DNA of 64,000 nt from an uncultured Gemella sp. (GCF_900766305.1 NZ_CAAFUZ010000093.1:20138-84137); one strand, 5' to 3'. Numbered from the stretch's first letter, positions 53,446-63,008 are shown. Translations and numbers: made by a program. Notes: generated by a model from the letters alone, not told the origin.

Positions 53446-53607
53446 TTTATCCTCCTTTTTAGCATCTAGAAAATTCCCTTTGAATTAAAATTTATTCTCT
53501 TTAAAAACACACATAAATATTTTTTAATTCTTTACCACTTAGCATTATAACATAAAATGCAAAAATTCATAGAAATAATATTACTATTTTTAGTATTACA
53601 ACATAAA

Positions 53608-53652
53608 AAGGTGACTCAGAAAAACATCTTAATAGATTTTCGTGAATCACCT
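53608..53652. repeat. Dispersed palindromic repeat, copy 5 (tarIJ terminator)
   Basis: AGGTGACTCAGAAAAACATC and GATTTTCGTGAATCACCT arms with a short centre; the most diverged copy. On the minus strand it ends in TTTTT and terminates tarIJ. Confidence 0.65.
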
Positions 53653-53669
53653 AAATGATTTTTATTCTA

Positions 53670-54692
53670 TTATATATCCCACTTAAACACTGTCTTAAAA
53701 GCTGTATTTAAGTCTGTTGCGAACACCCTATGAATGTCTTTAATATTTCTCACAGGTTGCTCAAGTTCAATAATATTCTTGAATCTTCTTTCGAATTTCT
53801 TGTTACTTAACATTTCTATAGCTTTTTCAAAATCGACTCTACCAGAACGTGATGAACCTATTAGTGTTAGACCTTTTTCTAAGATATCACGTGTGTTGAT
53901 ATTTACCTTATATTCACTAACTCCCATAAGTACTAAGCTTCCTTGTGGTTTGATGTACTTGATTAAGTCGTTTATCGCATAACCACTACCATCTCCACCA
54001 CAACATTCTACACCATGATCGAAAGTTAAATCTTCAGGAATATCATCTGTGATGTATCTTTCTTTAGCGAAACTGAATAGTTCTAATTTCTCCCAGTGAC
54101 GACCTATTACGATTATCTCACACTCTGGAAGAGTGTAGTTTATTATATTCGCCATAACATATGCTAGACTTCCATCACCGATTACCGCTATTCTATCTTT
54201 TTTACTATGTGAAGTTTTTAAGAATCTATCCATAGCGTGCATACCTACACTTATGAACTCTGTAATAGCCGCAATAGAATCTTCTACATCATTATAAGCT
54301 ACAACTCTATCTTTAGGTAAAGCTACGAACTCTCTCATGAATCCATCAAATCCACTTGATAGGAAGTGTGTTCCTGGCATGTAGTTTTCATAGAATTCTT
54401 CATCACTTTGTCTTGGTGGTTGGTTGGGTATCATTACTACCTTTTGTCCCACTTTATACGTCCCTGTGGGGTCTGCGATTACTATCCCTGCACATTCGTG
54501 AATTAATGCCATAGGTAGCTTTTTAGCTAGTACCTTAGGATCTCTTTTCCCTTGGTAGTATCTTTGGTCTGCGTGGCATAGTGCCATATAGTTTGGACGG
54601 ATGATGATTTTATCACCATCATTTATATTCTCTTCGTTGTATTTTACATTAATAAACTTCGGTTTAATTAATTGATATATTTGATTTATCAT
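53670..54692 (-). CDS. tarJ: Ribulose-5-phosphate reductase
   Basis: A 340-residue medium-chain alcohol dehydrogenase that reduces ribulose-5-phosphate to ribitol-5-phosphate. NYMALCHADQRYYQG and HECAGIV carry the zinc-site Cys and His; VIGDGSLAYVMANIIN is the NADPH-binding loop. The gene begins 1 bp after tarI, and together they make CDP-ribitol for teichoic acid. Close relative of the TarJ found in the pneumococcal lic1 locus. Confidence 0.93.
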   Translation of the reverse strand: MINQIYQLIKPKFINVKYNEENINDGDKIIIRPNYMALCHADQRYYQGKRDPKVLAKKLPMALIHECAGIVIADPTGTYKVGQKVVMIPNQPPRQSDEEFYENYMPGTHFLSSGFDGFMREFVALPKDRVVAYNDVEDSIAAITEFISVGMHAMDRFLKTSHSKKDRIAVIGDGSLAYVMANIINYTLPECEIIVIGRHWEKLELFSFAKERYITDDIPEDLTFDHGVECCGGDGSGYAINDLIKYIKPQGSLVLMGVSEYKVNINTRDILEKGLTLIGSSRSGRVDFEKAIEMLSNKKFERRFKNIIELEQPVRNIKDIHRVFATDLNTAFKTVFKWDI

Positions 54693-54693
54693 A

Positions 54694-55401
54694 TTACTCG
54701 TCCTCTAGCATACTCTTAGCTATCTTAAGGTCAGTTACAGTAGTTATTTTAATATTAGAGTATTCTCCCTTAGCTAGTGCTACTTTTTTCCCTTTTATAA
54801 CGAATATCTTACATGCATCTGTAAGTATTTGTTTTTCTTCTTTGTCTAATGAGTTGTATAAGTTTAGGAAATCTAAACATTTGAAACTTTGTGGTGTTTG
54901 ACCCTGGTAGTAGTGAGCTCTGTTTGGAATGTTTGAGATATATTCTCCATTAGTGCTTTCTACAATCGTATCAACAGCTTCTACTACTGTGTCTACTGCA
55001 TCACTTTCTTTAGCTAGACGTATGTTGTCTTTAATAATTCTAAGTGTAATGAACGGTCGAACTGAATCGTGAGTTATGATGATATCCTCGTCAGTTAAAG
55101 GTTTATATTCATTAATTCTATTAATGATGTTTTCAATAGTTGTATTTCTATCGACACCACCTGGTGTAATAATGATTCTATCAGCAAACGCTGAAACATA
55201 TTGTTCTACTAAGTCTTCTGCATGAGATACCCAATCTTCATGGACACCGACTACGATTTTTTCGATTTCAGGCTCTAATAAGAACTTCTCAATTGTGTGG
55301 ATAAGTATTGGCTTCTTACCTAATTCTAGGAATTGTTTTGGCATATTGCTTATCCCCATTCTAGTTCCTGTTCCACCAGCTAATATTCCTGCGTATATCA
55401 T
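54694..55401 (-). CDS. tarI: Ribitol-5-phosphate cytidylyltransferase
   Basis: A 235-residue IspD-like nucleotidyltransferase. AGILAGGTGTRMGISNMPKQFL is the CTP-binding signature, TPGGVDRNTTIENI the loop that contacts CTP, and ITHDSVRPFIT is the family motif. The HYYQGQTPQSFK segment also matches. With TarJ it activates ribitol for polymer synthesis. AAAGGAG precedes the ATG. Confidence 0.95.
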   Translation of the reverse strand: MIYAGILAGGTGTRMGISNMPKQFLELGKKPILIHTIEKFLLEPEIEKIVVGVHEDWVSHAEDLVEQYVSAFADRIIITPGGVDRNTTIENIINRINEYKPLTDEDIIITHDSVRPFITLRIIKDNIRLAKESDAVDTVVEAVDTIVESTNGEYISNIPNRAHYYQGQTPQSFKCLDFLNLYNSLDKEEKQILTDACKIFVIKGKKVALAKGEYSNIKITTVTDLKIAKSMLEDE

Positions 55402-55448
55402 TTTCTCGCTCCTTTTAAATACTATTTTTTCAATATATTATCTATTTT

Positions 55449-55478
55449 ATTATATCATATAAAAACAACAAACTTCAA
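55449..55478 (-). promoter_or_regulatory. Promoter of tarIJ
   Basis: On the minus strand TTGAAG (55478-55473), 18 bp, TATAAT (55454-55449), with TGA just before the -10 box. Confidence 0.7.
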
Positions 55479-55524
55479 AAATCTTCCATCAAACCAATAA
55501 TTTTAAGCTAATAAATTGAAAATA

Positions 55525-55533
55525 TGATATAAT
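55525..55533 (+). promoter_or_regulatory. Extended -10 promoter of the flippase gene
   Basis: TGATATAAT, 33 bp upstream of the ATG; a good -35 box is not seen. It is divergent from the tarIJ promoter. Confidence 0.6.
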
Positions 55534-55566
55534 GTAGAATAGAATTTTAGAAAGGATTTCCTTTAA

Positions 55567-57048
55567 ATGAAAAGCATAAAAGTTAATGCATTAGCGAGTT
55601 TAATGGTTAACGTTCTAAACATAGTTTTCCCATTAATCACTAATCCTTACTTGACCAGAATACTTAGTAAATCTAACTATAGTTACTTCAATACAGCAAA
55701 TACCTGGGCTAGCTTTGTAATACCACTTGCTGCATTTGGAATATATAACTATGGTATTAGATCGATAAGTAAAGTGAAAGACGATAAAAACAAAATTAAC
55801 TACGTATTTTCAAAACTATTCTATATATCAGTAGTAACGTCAATTGCGATAACTGCTCTATATTTTATATTTATTAGCGTAGGTACGCATGATACTGATA
55901 ATTTAAAAATCTTATACTATATACTTGGAATTCAAGCCTTATTCCAATTTTTAAATATCGAATGGATGAACGAAGCATACGAAAACTACACATTTATTCT
56001 CTATAAAACTTTATTTATTAGAATCGCAATGTTAGTATCAATCTTCGCATTCGTTAAAACAGAAGATGACATTATACCATATGCAATCATAATGAGTGCA
56101 ACTACTATTCTAAACTATCTACTAAGTTTCTTATGGATAAAAAGAGAAGTTTCATTTGTTAAAATTGATATTAAAGACTTATTAACATCTACAAAAGCAC
56201 TAACTACAATGTTATTATTGGCGAACGCTAATATGCTTTATACACTGCTTGATAGAATGTTTATAACAAAAAGTCCAGATGAAAACTATATATCTTACTA
56301 CACTATCGCATCAAGCATAGTAATGCTTATTGCAGGTGTGCTTAGTGGAGCGCTAAATGTCAGTCTTCCTAGATTAGGTTATTACTTAGGCAGAAAAGAT
56401 CACGATTCATATGAATATTTAATCAGACAAGGATCTTCCCTATTCTTCTTCCTAATGATACCAACTAGTATCGGAATAATGATTCTAGGAACATATGCAA
56501 CTGTTATTTATTCATCAGATAAATATTTAGATGCAGGAATAGTAACAAGTATATTTGCGATTAGAACTATTATTTGGGCTATTGAGATGATACTAGGAAA
56601 GCAAATTATATTCATCAATGACTTTGAAAGTAAATTGACTTCATTTTACTTTATCGGTGGTGGATTAAACGTGATTTTAAATTCAACATTATACTTCTGT
56701 AATATTTTCAAACCTGAATACTATATTGGAACAACAATACTTGCAGAAGGTTTAGTGGTATTACTAGAAATACAGTTCATTAAAAAACATAAACTGATAA
56801 ACTTATCAGCTGTATTTTCTTCACTATACAAATATCTTGCAGTATCTCTTGGTTTTATTCCAATATATTTCATTACAAAATTCATATTCCATATTGATTC
56901 TTACGAAATCACATTAAACATGCTTATTATGGTCTGTGCAGTTATAGCAATCTGTGGAATTTATTATTTAGTTGTTCTAACAATACTAAAAGATTCAACA
57001 ATAAACTATGCGATAAATATGGTAAGAGGTAAAATCAAAAAGAGTTAG
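55567..57048 (+). CDS. tacF: Teichoic acid flippase (TacF/Wzx type)
   Basis: A 493-residue polysaccharide transporter of the MATE-like/MOP superfamily with about 14 membrane segments. The N-terminus SLMVNVLNIVFPLITNPYLTRILS is the typical start of Wzx-type flippases. In the pneumococcus, TacF carries choline-bearing teichoic acid repeats across the membrane and can make growth depend on choline. The position next to tarIJ, licABC and three licD-type genes supports the same role here. AAAGGA precedes the ATG. Confidence 0.85.
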   Translation: MKSIKVNALASLMVNVLNIVFPLITNPYLTRILSKSNYSYFNTANTWASFVIPLAAFGIYNYGIRSISKVKDDKNKINYVFSKLFYISVVTSIAITALYFIFISVGTHDTDNLKILYYILGIQALFQFLNIEWMNEAYENYTFILYKTLFIRIAMLVSIFAFVKTEDDIIPYAIIMSATTILNYLLSFLWIKREVSFVKIDIKDLLTSTKALTTMLLLANANMLYTLLDRMFITKSPDENYISYYTIASSIVMLIAGVLSGALNVSLPRLGYYLGRKDHDSYEYLIRQGSSLFFFLMIPTSIGIMILGTYATVIYSSDKYLDAGIVTSIFAIRTIIWAIEMILGKQIIFINDFESKLTSFYFIGGGLNVILNSTLYFCNIFKPEYYIGTTILAEGLVVLLEIQFIKKHKLINLSAVFSSLYKYLAVSLGFIPIYFITKFIFHIDSYEITLNMLIMVCAVIAICGIYYLVVLTILKDSTINYAINMVRGKIKKS

Positions 57049-57070
57049 AAAAAATTTTCTAACTCTTTTT
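57037..57070. terminator. Bidirectional terminator between tacF and the LicD-like operon
   Basis: AAAAAGAGTTAGAAAA and TTTTCTAACTCTTTTT form a perfect stem across the tacF stop, with A and T tracts on both sides. Confidence 0.92.
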
Positions 57071-57094
57071 ATATTTTTTCAGATGCTTTCTTTA

Positions 57095-57808
57095 TTAATT
57101 TTTCTTCAACACAACCTCTGCTAACTCTGCATCCCCACCCTTATAAATCGGATTTTCTTTCCAATTATAGTTAGTATTAGGAGTTTTAAAGTCCTCTCCA
57201 TATAAAGTTCTTAAATACTCCTCAGTGTTAGCTGGAACCTTTACTTTTAGATTTTTAAAATTACATTCTTTTAAACCAGAAAATGGTATTTCATAGTGGT
57301 AAACCTCATATCTAGTAGGATTCCCTAATGCATTTGTCATGAAAAATATTGTATCAGAAGATACTTTATCATCTTCCCTTTTATAGATAATAAAATCTAC
57401 ATTAAGTCCTTTATAGCTGTACGATAATTCAACTAAATCTTTATCAAAATAAAACTCTTTTGTTCGTTTAAAATCATTTTTAGCAAGGTGTTTTTCTATG
57501 ACTTCAAATTCTTCTAAACTTGAAACTTGAACTCCGAAATCCATATCTAAATCATGACTTATAAAATCATTTTCTCGATAGTAACCTAATAATGTTCCAA
57601 AATCTAACCAAATATTATAATTCTTTAACTCAGAACTATAAACAATATTCAATATTTCCTCAAAGTTTTCTTTTAACAAATTACTTCTTTTAGAATCTAA
57701 TTCAATATTAGCTTTCTCATTTAATTTTTTTATTAAAGGGAAGTTTTTAACAACATCTTTTTTATCACCTAAAAAACTAGCTAAACTCCTCTTAAGCCAT
57801 TGCAACAT
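57095..57808 (-). CDS. Divergent LicD/fukutin-like transferase
   Basis: A 237-residue nucleotidyltransferase-fold protein. The core motif is present as LDFGTLLGYYRENDFISHDLDMDFGV (residues about 67-92; the acidic pair that binds metal is in DLDMDFG), a variant of the DDDLD form in classic LicD. A second block, LNVDFIIYKRED, supplies another acidic strand. No membrane segment is present. It is the last gene of the operon, only 1 bp from the fusion gene. It may transfer phosphocholine, phosphoethanolamine or another phospho-group onto the polymer. Confidence 0.75.
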   Translation of the reverse strand: MLQWLKRSLASFLGDKKDVVKNFPLIKKLNEKANIELDSKRSNLLKENFEEILNIVYSSELKNYNIWLDFGTLLGYYRENDFISHDLDMDFGVQVSSLEEFEVIEKHLAKNDFKRTKEFYFDKDLVELSYSYKGLNVDFIIYKREDDKVSSDTIFFMTNALGNPTRYEVYHYEIPFSGLKECNFKNLKVKVPANTEEYLRTLYGEDFKTPNTNYNWKENPIYKGGDAELAEVVLKKN

Positions 57809-57809
57809 A

Positions 57810-59966
57810 CTAGTTCTCCTTCTTAATATACGCTACAAAATCATCATGCTGTATTCTTTTTTCTATTGGCGGAATCTCCATATAGTCCGCACCATAAATT
57901 GTAGTTAAAATATGATCATAATCTGTCGGTATATTATATACTCTATCCTCAAACTTAAATTCAACTACTTGATCTAAAGCTTTTGCATCTATCTTTGTAC
58001 TGTATTTTTTAGATTCCATTAGATAATCTATATATTCACTATTAACAGGAGCCTTAGAACAATCATTTAATTTTTTATTCCATGTTTTCACCCTTGTTAA
58101 TCTGAATGCTACTAACATTAGATAACGAACAATATTCTTTATTCCCGCTTCTTTATTTCTTATTCCATATAAAGTATATACAGATAATCTACGATACATA
58201 TCTAATTTTGTGATTTCTTTATTTACATCTTTATAGTCATCAAAAGGAAATACATCTACACAGATACCTAATTCTATATCATTTTGTATGTAGTTATTTT
58301 CATAAACAGTTCTACTATCATAGACTCTGTAGAATGGATAAGGATATCTAGAATCATTTTCCCAAGAAACAGCCTTATAAATACTGTTATTATCTTCTAA
58401 AATTGCTTGGTATAATTTATCATATTGATCTCTCTTTAAAGCAATATCCAAATCATCATCCCATGGAATAAATCCTCGATGCCTTACTGCACCTAACAAG
58501 CTTCCATAAGCTAATGAATAATTAATACCTTTTTCTCTACAAATATTATGAATATAATCCATAACTCCTAATTCTACTTCTTTAATTTCATCAATATCTA
58601 ATTTTTTAAAATTACTTTTGTCTGTACTCACTATAGAATAGAAATAACCTGCCATTAAGAATAAGATGATACCTAACAATGAAATTCCATAAAATGTAGA
58701 ACTTAAGAATAGATTAGACACTAGAATTACCATTAATATCATAATCATTGATAATAAATCTTTATTTACTAAATCTTCTTTTTTATCTCTAAATATTCGT
58801 TTTACCATTGATATAAAGAACGATAAGACAAAGATTCCCATTGAAATAAATCCTACCAATCCATTATAGAATAAAATTTCTAAATATCCATTATGAGTAA
58901 GATAATGTTCTTTTATTATATACTCGTCTGGATTCATCTTTTTACCTATCTCATACCAGTTTCCACCTGAATACCCAAAAATAGGTTTTTTAGGTACGAA
59001 AGATGCTGTAGATTTCCAAATTGCAAATCTATTATTAGAAATATTCTCTTCACTTGTATCTGTTCTTTCAAGTGAAAGGTTATTATCTTTATTTTCTAAT
59101 TTTTTATCTTGAACTTCTAATCTCTCTTTGTTATATTTTAAATACTGCTCACTAGTGAAATTAACAGCTTTATAACTGAATAATACAACAACAATTGCCA
59201 GTGCTACTTTTAATAGCGATTTAACATTCCCTTTTTGATAAAACATCACTATTGAATATATAACTGTCGCTATCATCATACAGATAAATGCAGTTCTTGA
59301 ACCTGATAACACTATATAAATAAAATTCAATACAATAGCAACTATACTAATATATCTATATACTTTCTCAAAACTACATACTTTAAGAACTAAAAATATA
59401 ATCACTATTAACGAAATTAAAGAAAGATAGTTAGGACTTGCTAAAATACCAAATAGTCTAGACTCTACAAATCCCTGTCTAATATATAATCCTTTATAGT
59501 CATGTACTCTATAACCTTTCAATAATACGAATTGAATTAATGACACTATTACTCCAAAAGTATTAAGTACAGTAACTGTATAGAAAAAGTAATCATATAT
59601 TTTTTTACCTTCTTCTCTAGTAATTTCCGTAAATATAGGGAATACAGTTAAGAAATAAATATAAAATATTAATGCATTTTTTATATTTGTAGAATAACCA
59701 TAAGATATCACTAGAATGCTAGTAATAATATTAAAAGCAAAAAATAGTAATAGGTACTCTATTGTTTTTATCTTCAAATAAACCTTCTTAATAACTAAGT
59801 TATATGTTGCTAAAAGAATTCCAAATAATGTCATTCCCCCTGCAACAATCTTGTTAGCTGAAATAAATTGTAGTGGCACTATTAGACCACACATACAATA
59901 AACTGCAATGATTAAAATAAATGCTAAATTTATTTTAAAATAATTTTTTTCTATTAGTTTTAACAT
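57810..59966 (-). CDS. Fusion of a Wzy/O-antigen-ligase-type polymerase and a LicD phosphocholine transferase
   Basis: A 718-residue single reading frame with two parts. Residues 1 to about 450 hold 10-12 membrane segments and a long extracytoplasmic loop with RFAIWKSTASFVPKKPIFGY and HYLTHNGYLEILFYNGLVG, which is the Wzy/WaaL ligase domain pattern. Residues about 455-718 form a complete LicD domain: SLAYGSLLGAVRHRGFIPW, DDDLDIAL and ELGICVDVFPFDDY. No stop or frameshift separates them. It would couple polymer synthesis to decoration, but the polymerase loop should be outside and LicD, which uses CDP-choline, inside; so the last membrane segment must place the LicD domain in the cytoplasm. 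Overall a rare combination. Confidence 0.85.
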   Translation of the reverse strand: MLKLIEKNYFKINLAFILIIAVYCMCGLIVPLQFISANKIVAGGMTLFGILLATYNLVIKKVYLKIKTIEYLLLFFAFNIITSILVISYGYSTNIKNALIFYIYFLTVFPIFTEITREEGKKIYDYFFYTVTVLNTFGVIVSLIQFVLLKGYRVHDYKGLYIRQGFVESRLFGILASPNYLSLISLIVIIFLVLKVCSFEKVYRYISIVAIVLNFIYIVLSGSRTAFICMMIATVIYSIVMFYQKGNVKSLLKVALAIVVVLFSYKAVNFTSEQYLKYNKERLEVQDKKLENKDNNLSLERTDTSEENISNNRFAIWKSTASFVPKKPIFGYSGGNWYEIGKKMNPDEYIIKEHYLTHNGYLEILFYNGLVGFISMGIFVLSFFISMVKRIFRDKKEDLVNKDLLSMIMILMVILVSNLFLSSTFYGISLLGIILFLMAGYFYSIVSTDKSNFKKLDIDEIKEVELGVMDYIHNICREKGINYSLAYGSLLGAVRHRGFIPWDDDLDIALKRDQYDKLYQAILEDNNSIYKAVSWENDSRYPYPFYRVYDSRTVYENNYIQNDIELGICVDVFPFDDYKDVNKEITKLDMYRRLSVYTLYGIRNKEAGIKNIVRYLMLVAFRLTRVKTWNKKLNDCSKAPVNSEYIDYLMESKKYSTKIDAKALDQVVEFKFEDRVYNIPTDYDHILTTIYGADYMEIPPIEKRIQHDDFVAYIKKEN

Positions 59967-59973
59967 ACTCTAA

Positions 59974-60936
59974 TTAATATCCTCTCTTCTCTATTATTTT
60001 TCTATATAGATTTCTATTCAATAGTAAGGCAACAAATCCAATCTTTCTACCTTTTGTAAATAATGAATCTGTTAAAATATCCTTACTATGATCTTTTAAA
60101 TACGATATTAACTTATTTTCTAATTTTTTATCATTATATTCTTTATCTAACAATAACCTATCCAAGACATAGAAATACGCCCAATTCATTCTCATCTGAG
60201 CTACCTCTTTTAGTTCAGGGTATTTTTCTAAAATAATCTCTTTATTCTGTTCATAAGCTTCTATAACATTTAAAAACTTAAGTGAAAATTTTTGGGTAGT
60301 AATACTATTTTCTCTATGTACGTAGTAATATTTTTTCTCATTGGTTGCTACTATTTTATTGCACTTATCTAATAACTTTATCATAATAAATGCATCTTCA
60401 GCGATTTTTCCGATTTCAAATTTGAACTCTGAAAACAAACTCTTTTTATATAATTTATTAACAGCTGTAACAGATAGTATCTTAGCTTCCATAACCATCT
60501 TAATAGCTTCTTGAGGACTAAGTTCCCATGTTTTCTTTTCAGTTACTTGCGCCTCAGGAATATCATTATAGACATCATAGTGCCCACACATAGATAAATC
60601 TGCGTTTGCTCTTTTTAAATTAGTTATCAGCACTTCATACATATCTTCATCTATATAATCATCACTATCTATAAATCCAATTAACTCAGCTTCCGCTTCA
60701 TTTATCCCAACATTCCTCGCATCAGATAATCCACCATTCTCCTTATGAATTACCCTTATTCTAGAATCTTTCTTAGCCAGTTCATCACAAAGTTGTCCAC
60801 TATTATCAGTAGAACCATCATTGACTAGAATAATTTCTAAGTTCTTATATGTTTGACTGATTATTGAGTCAACACAACGCTCTAAATATTGTTCTACATT
60901 GTATACCGGTACTATTACACTAATTTTTTCGTCCAT
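59974..60936 (-). CDS. Family 2 glycosyltransferase
   Basis: A 320-residue GT-A glycosyltransferase. The N-terminus SVIVPVYNVEQYLERCVDSI, EIILVNDGSTDNSG and LIGFIDSDDYIDEDMYE (DxD) give a canonical nucleotide-sugar site. No membrane segment. It overlaps the end of licD by 17 bp, so they are co-translated. It should add a sugar to the lipid-linked repeat unit. The acceptor cannot be told from sequence. Confidence 0.92.
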   Translation of the reverse strand: MDEKISVIVPVYNVEQYLERCVDSIISQTYKNLEIILVNDGSTDNSGQLCDELAKKDSRIRVIHKENGGLSDARNVGINEAEAELIGFIDSDDYIDEDMYEVLITNLKRANADLSMCGHYDVYNDIPEAQVTEKKTWELSPQEAIKMVMEAKILSVTAVNKLYKKSLFSEFKFEIGKIAEDAFIMIKLLDKCNKIVATNEKKYYYVHRENSITTQKFSLKFLNVIEAYEQNKEIILEKYPELKEVAQMRMNWAYFYVLDRLLLDKEYNDKKLENKLISYLKDHSKDILTDSLFTKGRKIGFVALLLNRNLYRKIIEKRGY

Positions 60937-61765
60937 AATATTCCCCTTTATACTTAAGATAACTATTTTCCATATCCGTTATAACTGCATCATGATGTGG
61001 AACTTGTTTTTCTTTTGGTGGAGGTGTCATATAATCACCAAATGCTGTTTTCAGATAAATATCATAACCTACAGGTATCGGCATTTTAGTATTTTCAAAA
61101 TCTATGAAGATATTATCTTGAAATGCTTCAATTGGATATTTCTTCTTCATATATCCAGGACCTGTACAAAGTTCTGTTATTCCATCACTTTCTTCAAACG
61201 TATATTTCGTCATTTTTTTTTCCGCTTTTTTCCAAATTTTATAACGTAATTTGCTCGGTGTTAAACTCAACAGTATAGTGCTACCCCATTTCATTACAGC
61301 TCCATGTTTTTCAGGGATAGTTTGAGCACAGAATAATGAATAAATCAATGCCCAACGAACTTGTTTTTTTCTATCCACTTCATTTTTAGGATAGTAATCC
61401 AAAGGAATAACATCTAAAGCTAAACCATGTGGCATATCTAGATCTTGTTGATATGGTTTTATACATGTTGTTTCTCTATCACGAATCGTGATAAATAAGT
61501 TCCTATCAACGAAGTTGCCATCACTTTTTGATAAGAAATATTGTTCTTTAGCGTATTTTCTCCAAAGTTCTGGAAGCTTTTCATAGTCTTTTCTAGGCAT
61601 AAAAAAATCTAAGTCATCATCCCAAGGGATAAATCCTTTGTTGCGAAGCCCACCAATAGCTCCACCACCACAAAGATAACAAAGTAAGTCATGTTCTTTA
61701 CAAAATTCTACAAAATATTCAGCCATTTCTAAACTTTTATTTTGTATTTCTTTTAAACTACTCAC
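60920..61765 (-). CDS. licD: LicD-family phosphocholine transferase
   Basis: A 281-residue LicD protein that transfers phosphocholine from CDP-choline to sugar. The signature CGGGAIGGLRNKGFIPW and DDDLDFFMPRKDYEKL (metal-binding Asp) and GLALDVIPLDYYP are all present. It overlaps the aminotransferase gene by 8 bp and the GT gene by 17 bp, so the operon is tight. Whether it adds to the same sugar as the fused LicD domain at 57810 is open; two LicD enzymes each modify one sugar in the pneumococcus. Confidence 0.93.
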   Translation of the reverse strand: MSSLKEIQNKSLEMAEYFVEFCKEHDLLCYLCGGGAIGGLRNKGFIPWDDDLDFFMPRKDYEKLPELWRKYAKEQYFLSKSDGNFVDRNLFITIRDRETTCIKPYQQDLDMPHGLALDVIPLDYYPKNEVDRKKQVRWALIYSLFCAQTIPEKHGAVMKWGSTILLSLTPSKLRYKIWKKAEKKMTKYTFEESDGITELCTGPGYMKKKYPIEAFQDNIFIDFENTKMPIPVGYDIYLKTAFGDYMTPPPKEKQVPHHDAVITDMENSYLKYKGEYYGRKN

Positions 61766-62975
61766 CTACTACCTCCTCAACAATTTCCTTGAAGTTTTCA
61801 ATAATAATATTTACATCTTCATCGCTAAGTCTAGTATGTAAAGGTAATGTTATTTCTTTTACATAATAATTATAAGCATTAGGATAATTTTCAATATCGA
61901 ATCCTAGGTTTTTGTACGCAGTTAATAACGGTAATGGTTTATAGTGAACATTACAGCTAATTCCACGCTCTGCCATTTTAATTATTATTTCACCACGTTG
62001 TTCAAATGTAGCACCTTCAATATGAGTTATATAAAGGTGTCCACAAGATTTATAATCTTCTGAACTATGACTTAGTGCTGTAATTCTAGTTCCTTCGAAT
62101 CCTTTATTATACTGACTAATAATGTTATCACGTCGTTCCAAAAGTTTTGGATATCGATCTAATTGTACTAATCCAATAGATGCTGCAATATCAGTTAAAT
62201 TACATTTATATCCAGGAATAACAATATCATATTCCCAAGATCCTGCTTTAGTTTTAGCTAAAGCATCTTTTGTTTGACCATGAAGAGAATATATTTGGTA
62301 TTCTCTATATAACTCTTCGTTATCAAAGTTTTTATTTTCTTTCCAAGTTACACTTCCACCTTCAGCTGTAGTGAAGTTCTTCACAGCGTGGAATGAGAAT
62401 GTCGTAAAATCAGCTACAGAACCAATTTTATTACCTTTATAAGTACTTCCTAAAGCATGCGCTCCATCTGCTACTACAGCTACTCTACCAAGTTTCTCTT
62501 GATATTCACTATTAGCTTTGAATAAGTGTTTTTTACTTTCGACTACTTCGAAAATTCTGTCATAATCACATGGAATACCTGCCAAATCAACAGGAATAAC
62601 AGCTTTAGTATTCTCAGTAATCGCATTAGCTAAAGCAACATAATCCATCTCATGACTATCTTCAGATATATCAACGATGACAGCTTTCGCTCCAACGTGA
62701 TAAATCACACTACAAGAAGCCGTGTATGTCATCGCAGGAACGATAACCTCATCACCTTCACCAATACCTAAAACACGTAATGTTAACTCTAACGCTGCTG
62801 TTGCAGAATTAAGACAAACAGTTTTAGGTGTATTCGTAAATTCAGATAATCTTCTTTCTAATTCTTTTGTCTTCGGTCCAGTTGTAATCCAACCAGATTT
62901 TAAAGTGTCTATTACTTCGTTAATTTCTCCATCACTAATGTCTGGTGGAGAGAATGGTATATTATATTTTTTCAT
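61758..62975 (-). CDS. DegT/DnrJ/EryC1-family sugar aminotransferase
   Basis: A 405-residue PLP-dependent aminotransferase for nucleotide sugars. GEGDEVIVPAMTYTASCSV, VVADGAHALGSTYKG (Asp near PLP) and TFSFHAVKNFTTAEGG (Lys forms the Schiff base) are the family markers. It is the second gene of the operon, 34 bp after the sugar transferase. The pneumococcal teichoic acid begins with a 4-amino-trideoxygalactose made by such an enzyme, so a similar diamino sugar is plausible here (inference from context). Confidence 0.92.
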   Translation of the reverse strand: MKKYNIPFSPPDISDGEINEVIDTLKSGWITTGPKTKELERRLSEFTNTPKTVCLNSATAALELTLRVLGIGEGDEVIVPAMTYTASCSVIYHVGAKAVIVDISEDSHEMDYVALANAITENTKAVIPVDLAGIPCDYDRIFEVVESKKHLFKANSEYQEKLGRVAVVADGAHALGSTYKGNKIGSVADFTTFSFHAVKNFTTAEGGSVTWKENKNFDNEELYREYQIYSLHGQTKDALAKTKAGSWEYDIVIPGYKCNLTDIAASIGLVQLDRYPKLLERRDNIISQYNKGFEGTRITALSHSSEDYKSCGHLYITHIEGATFEQRGEIIIKMAERGISCNVHYKPLPLLTAYKNLGFDIENYPNAYNYYVKEITLPLHTRLSDEDVNIIIENFKEIVEEVVGE

Positions 62976-63008
62976 CTCAAACTCCTAATTATTAAAAATC
63001 TTCTAACT

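Noticed and set aside
55502-55507. TTTAAG before tacF as a CiaR box
   Set aside because: Only one TTTAAG is present with no partner at N5 spacing.
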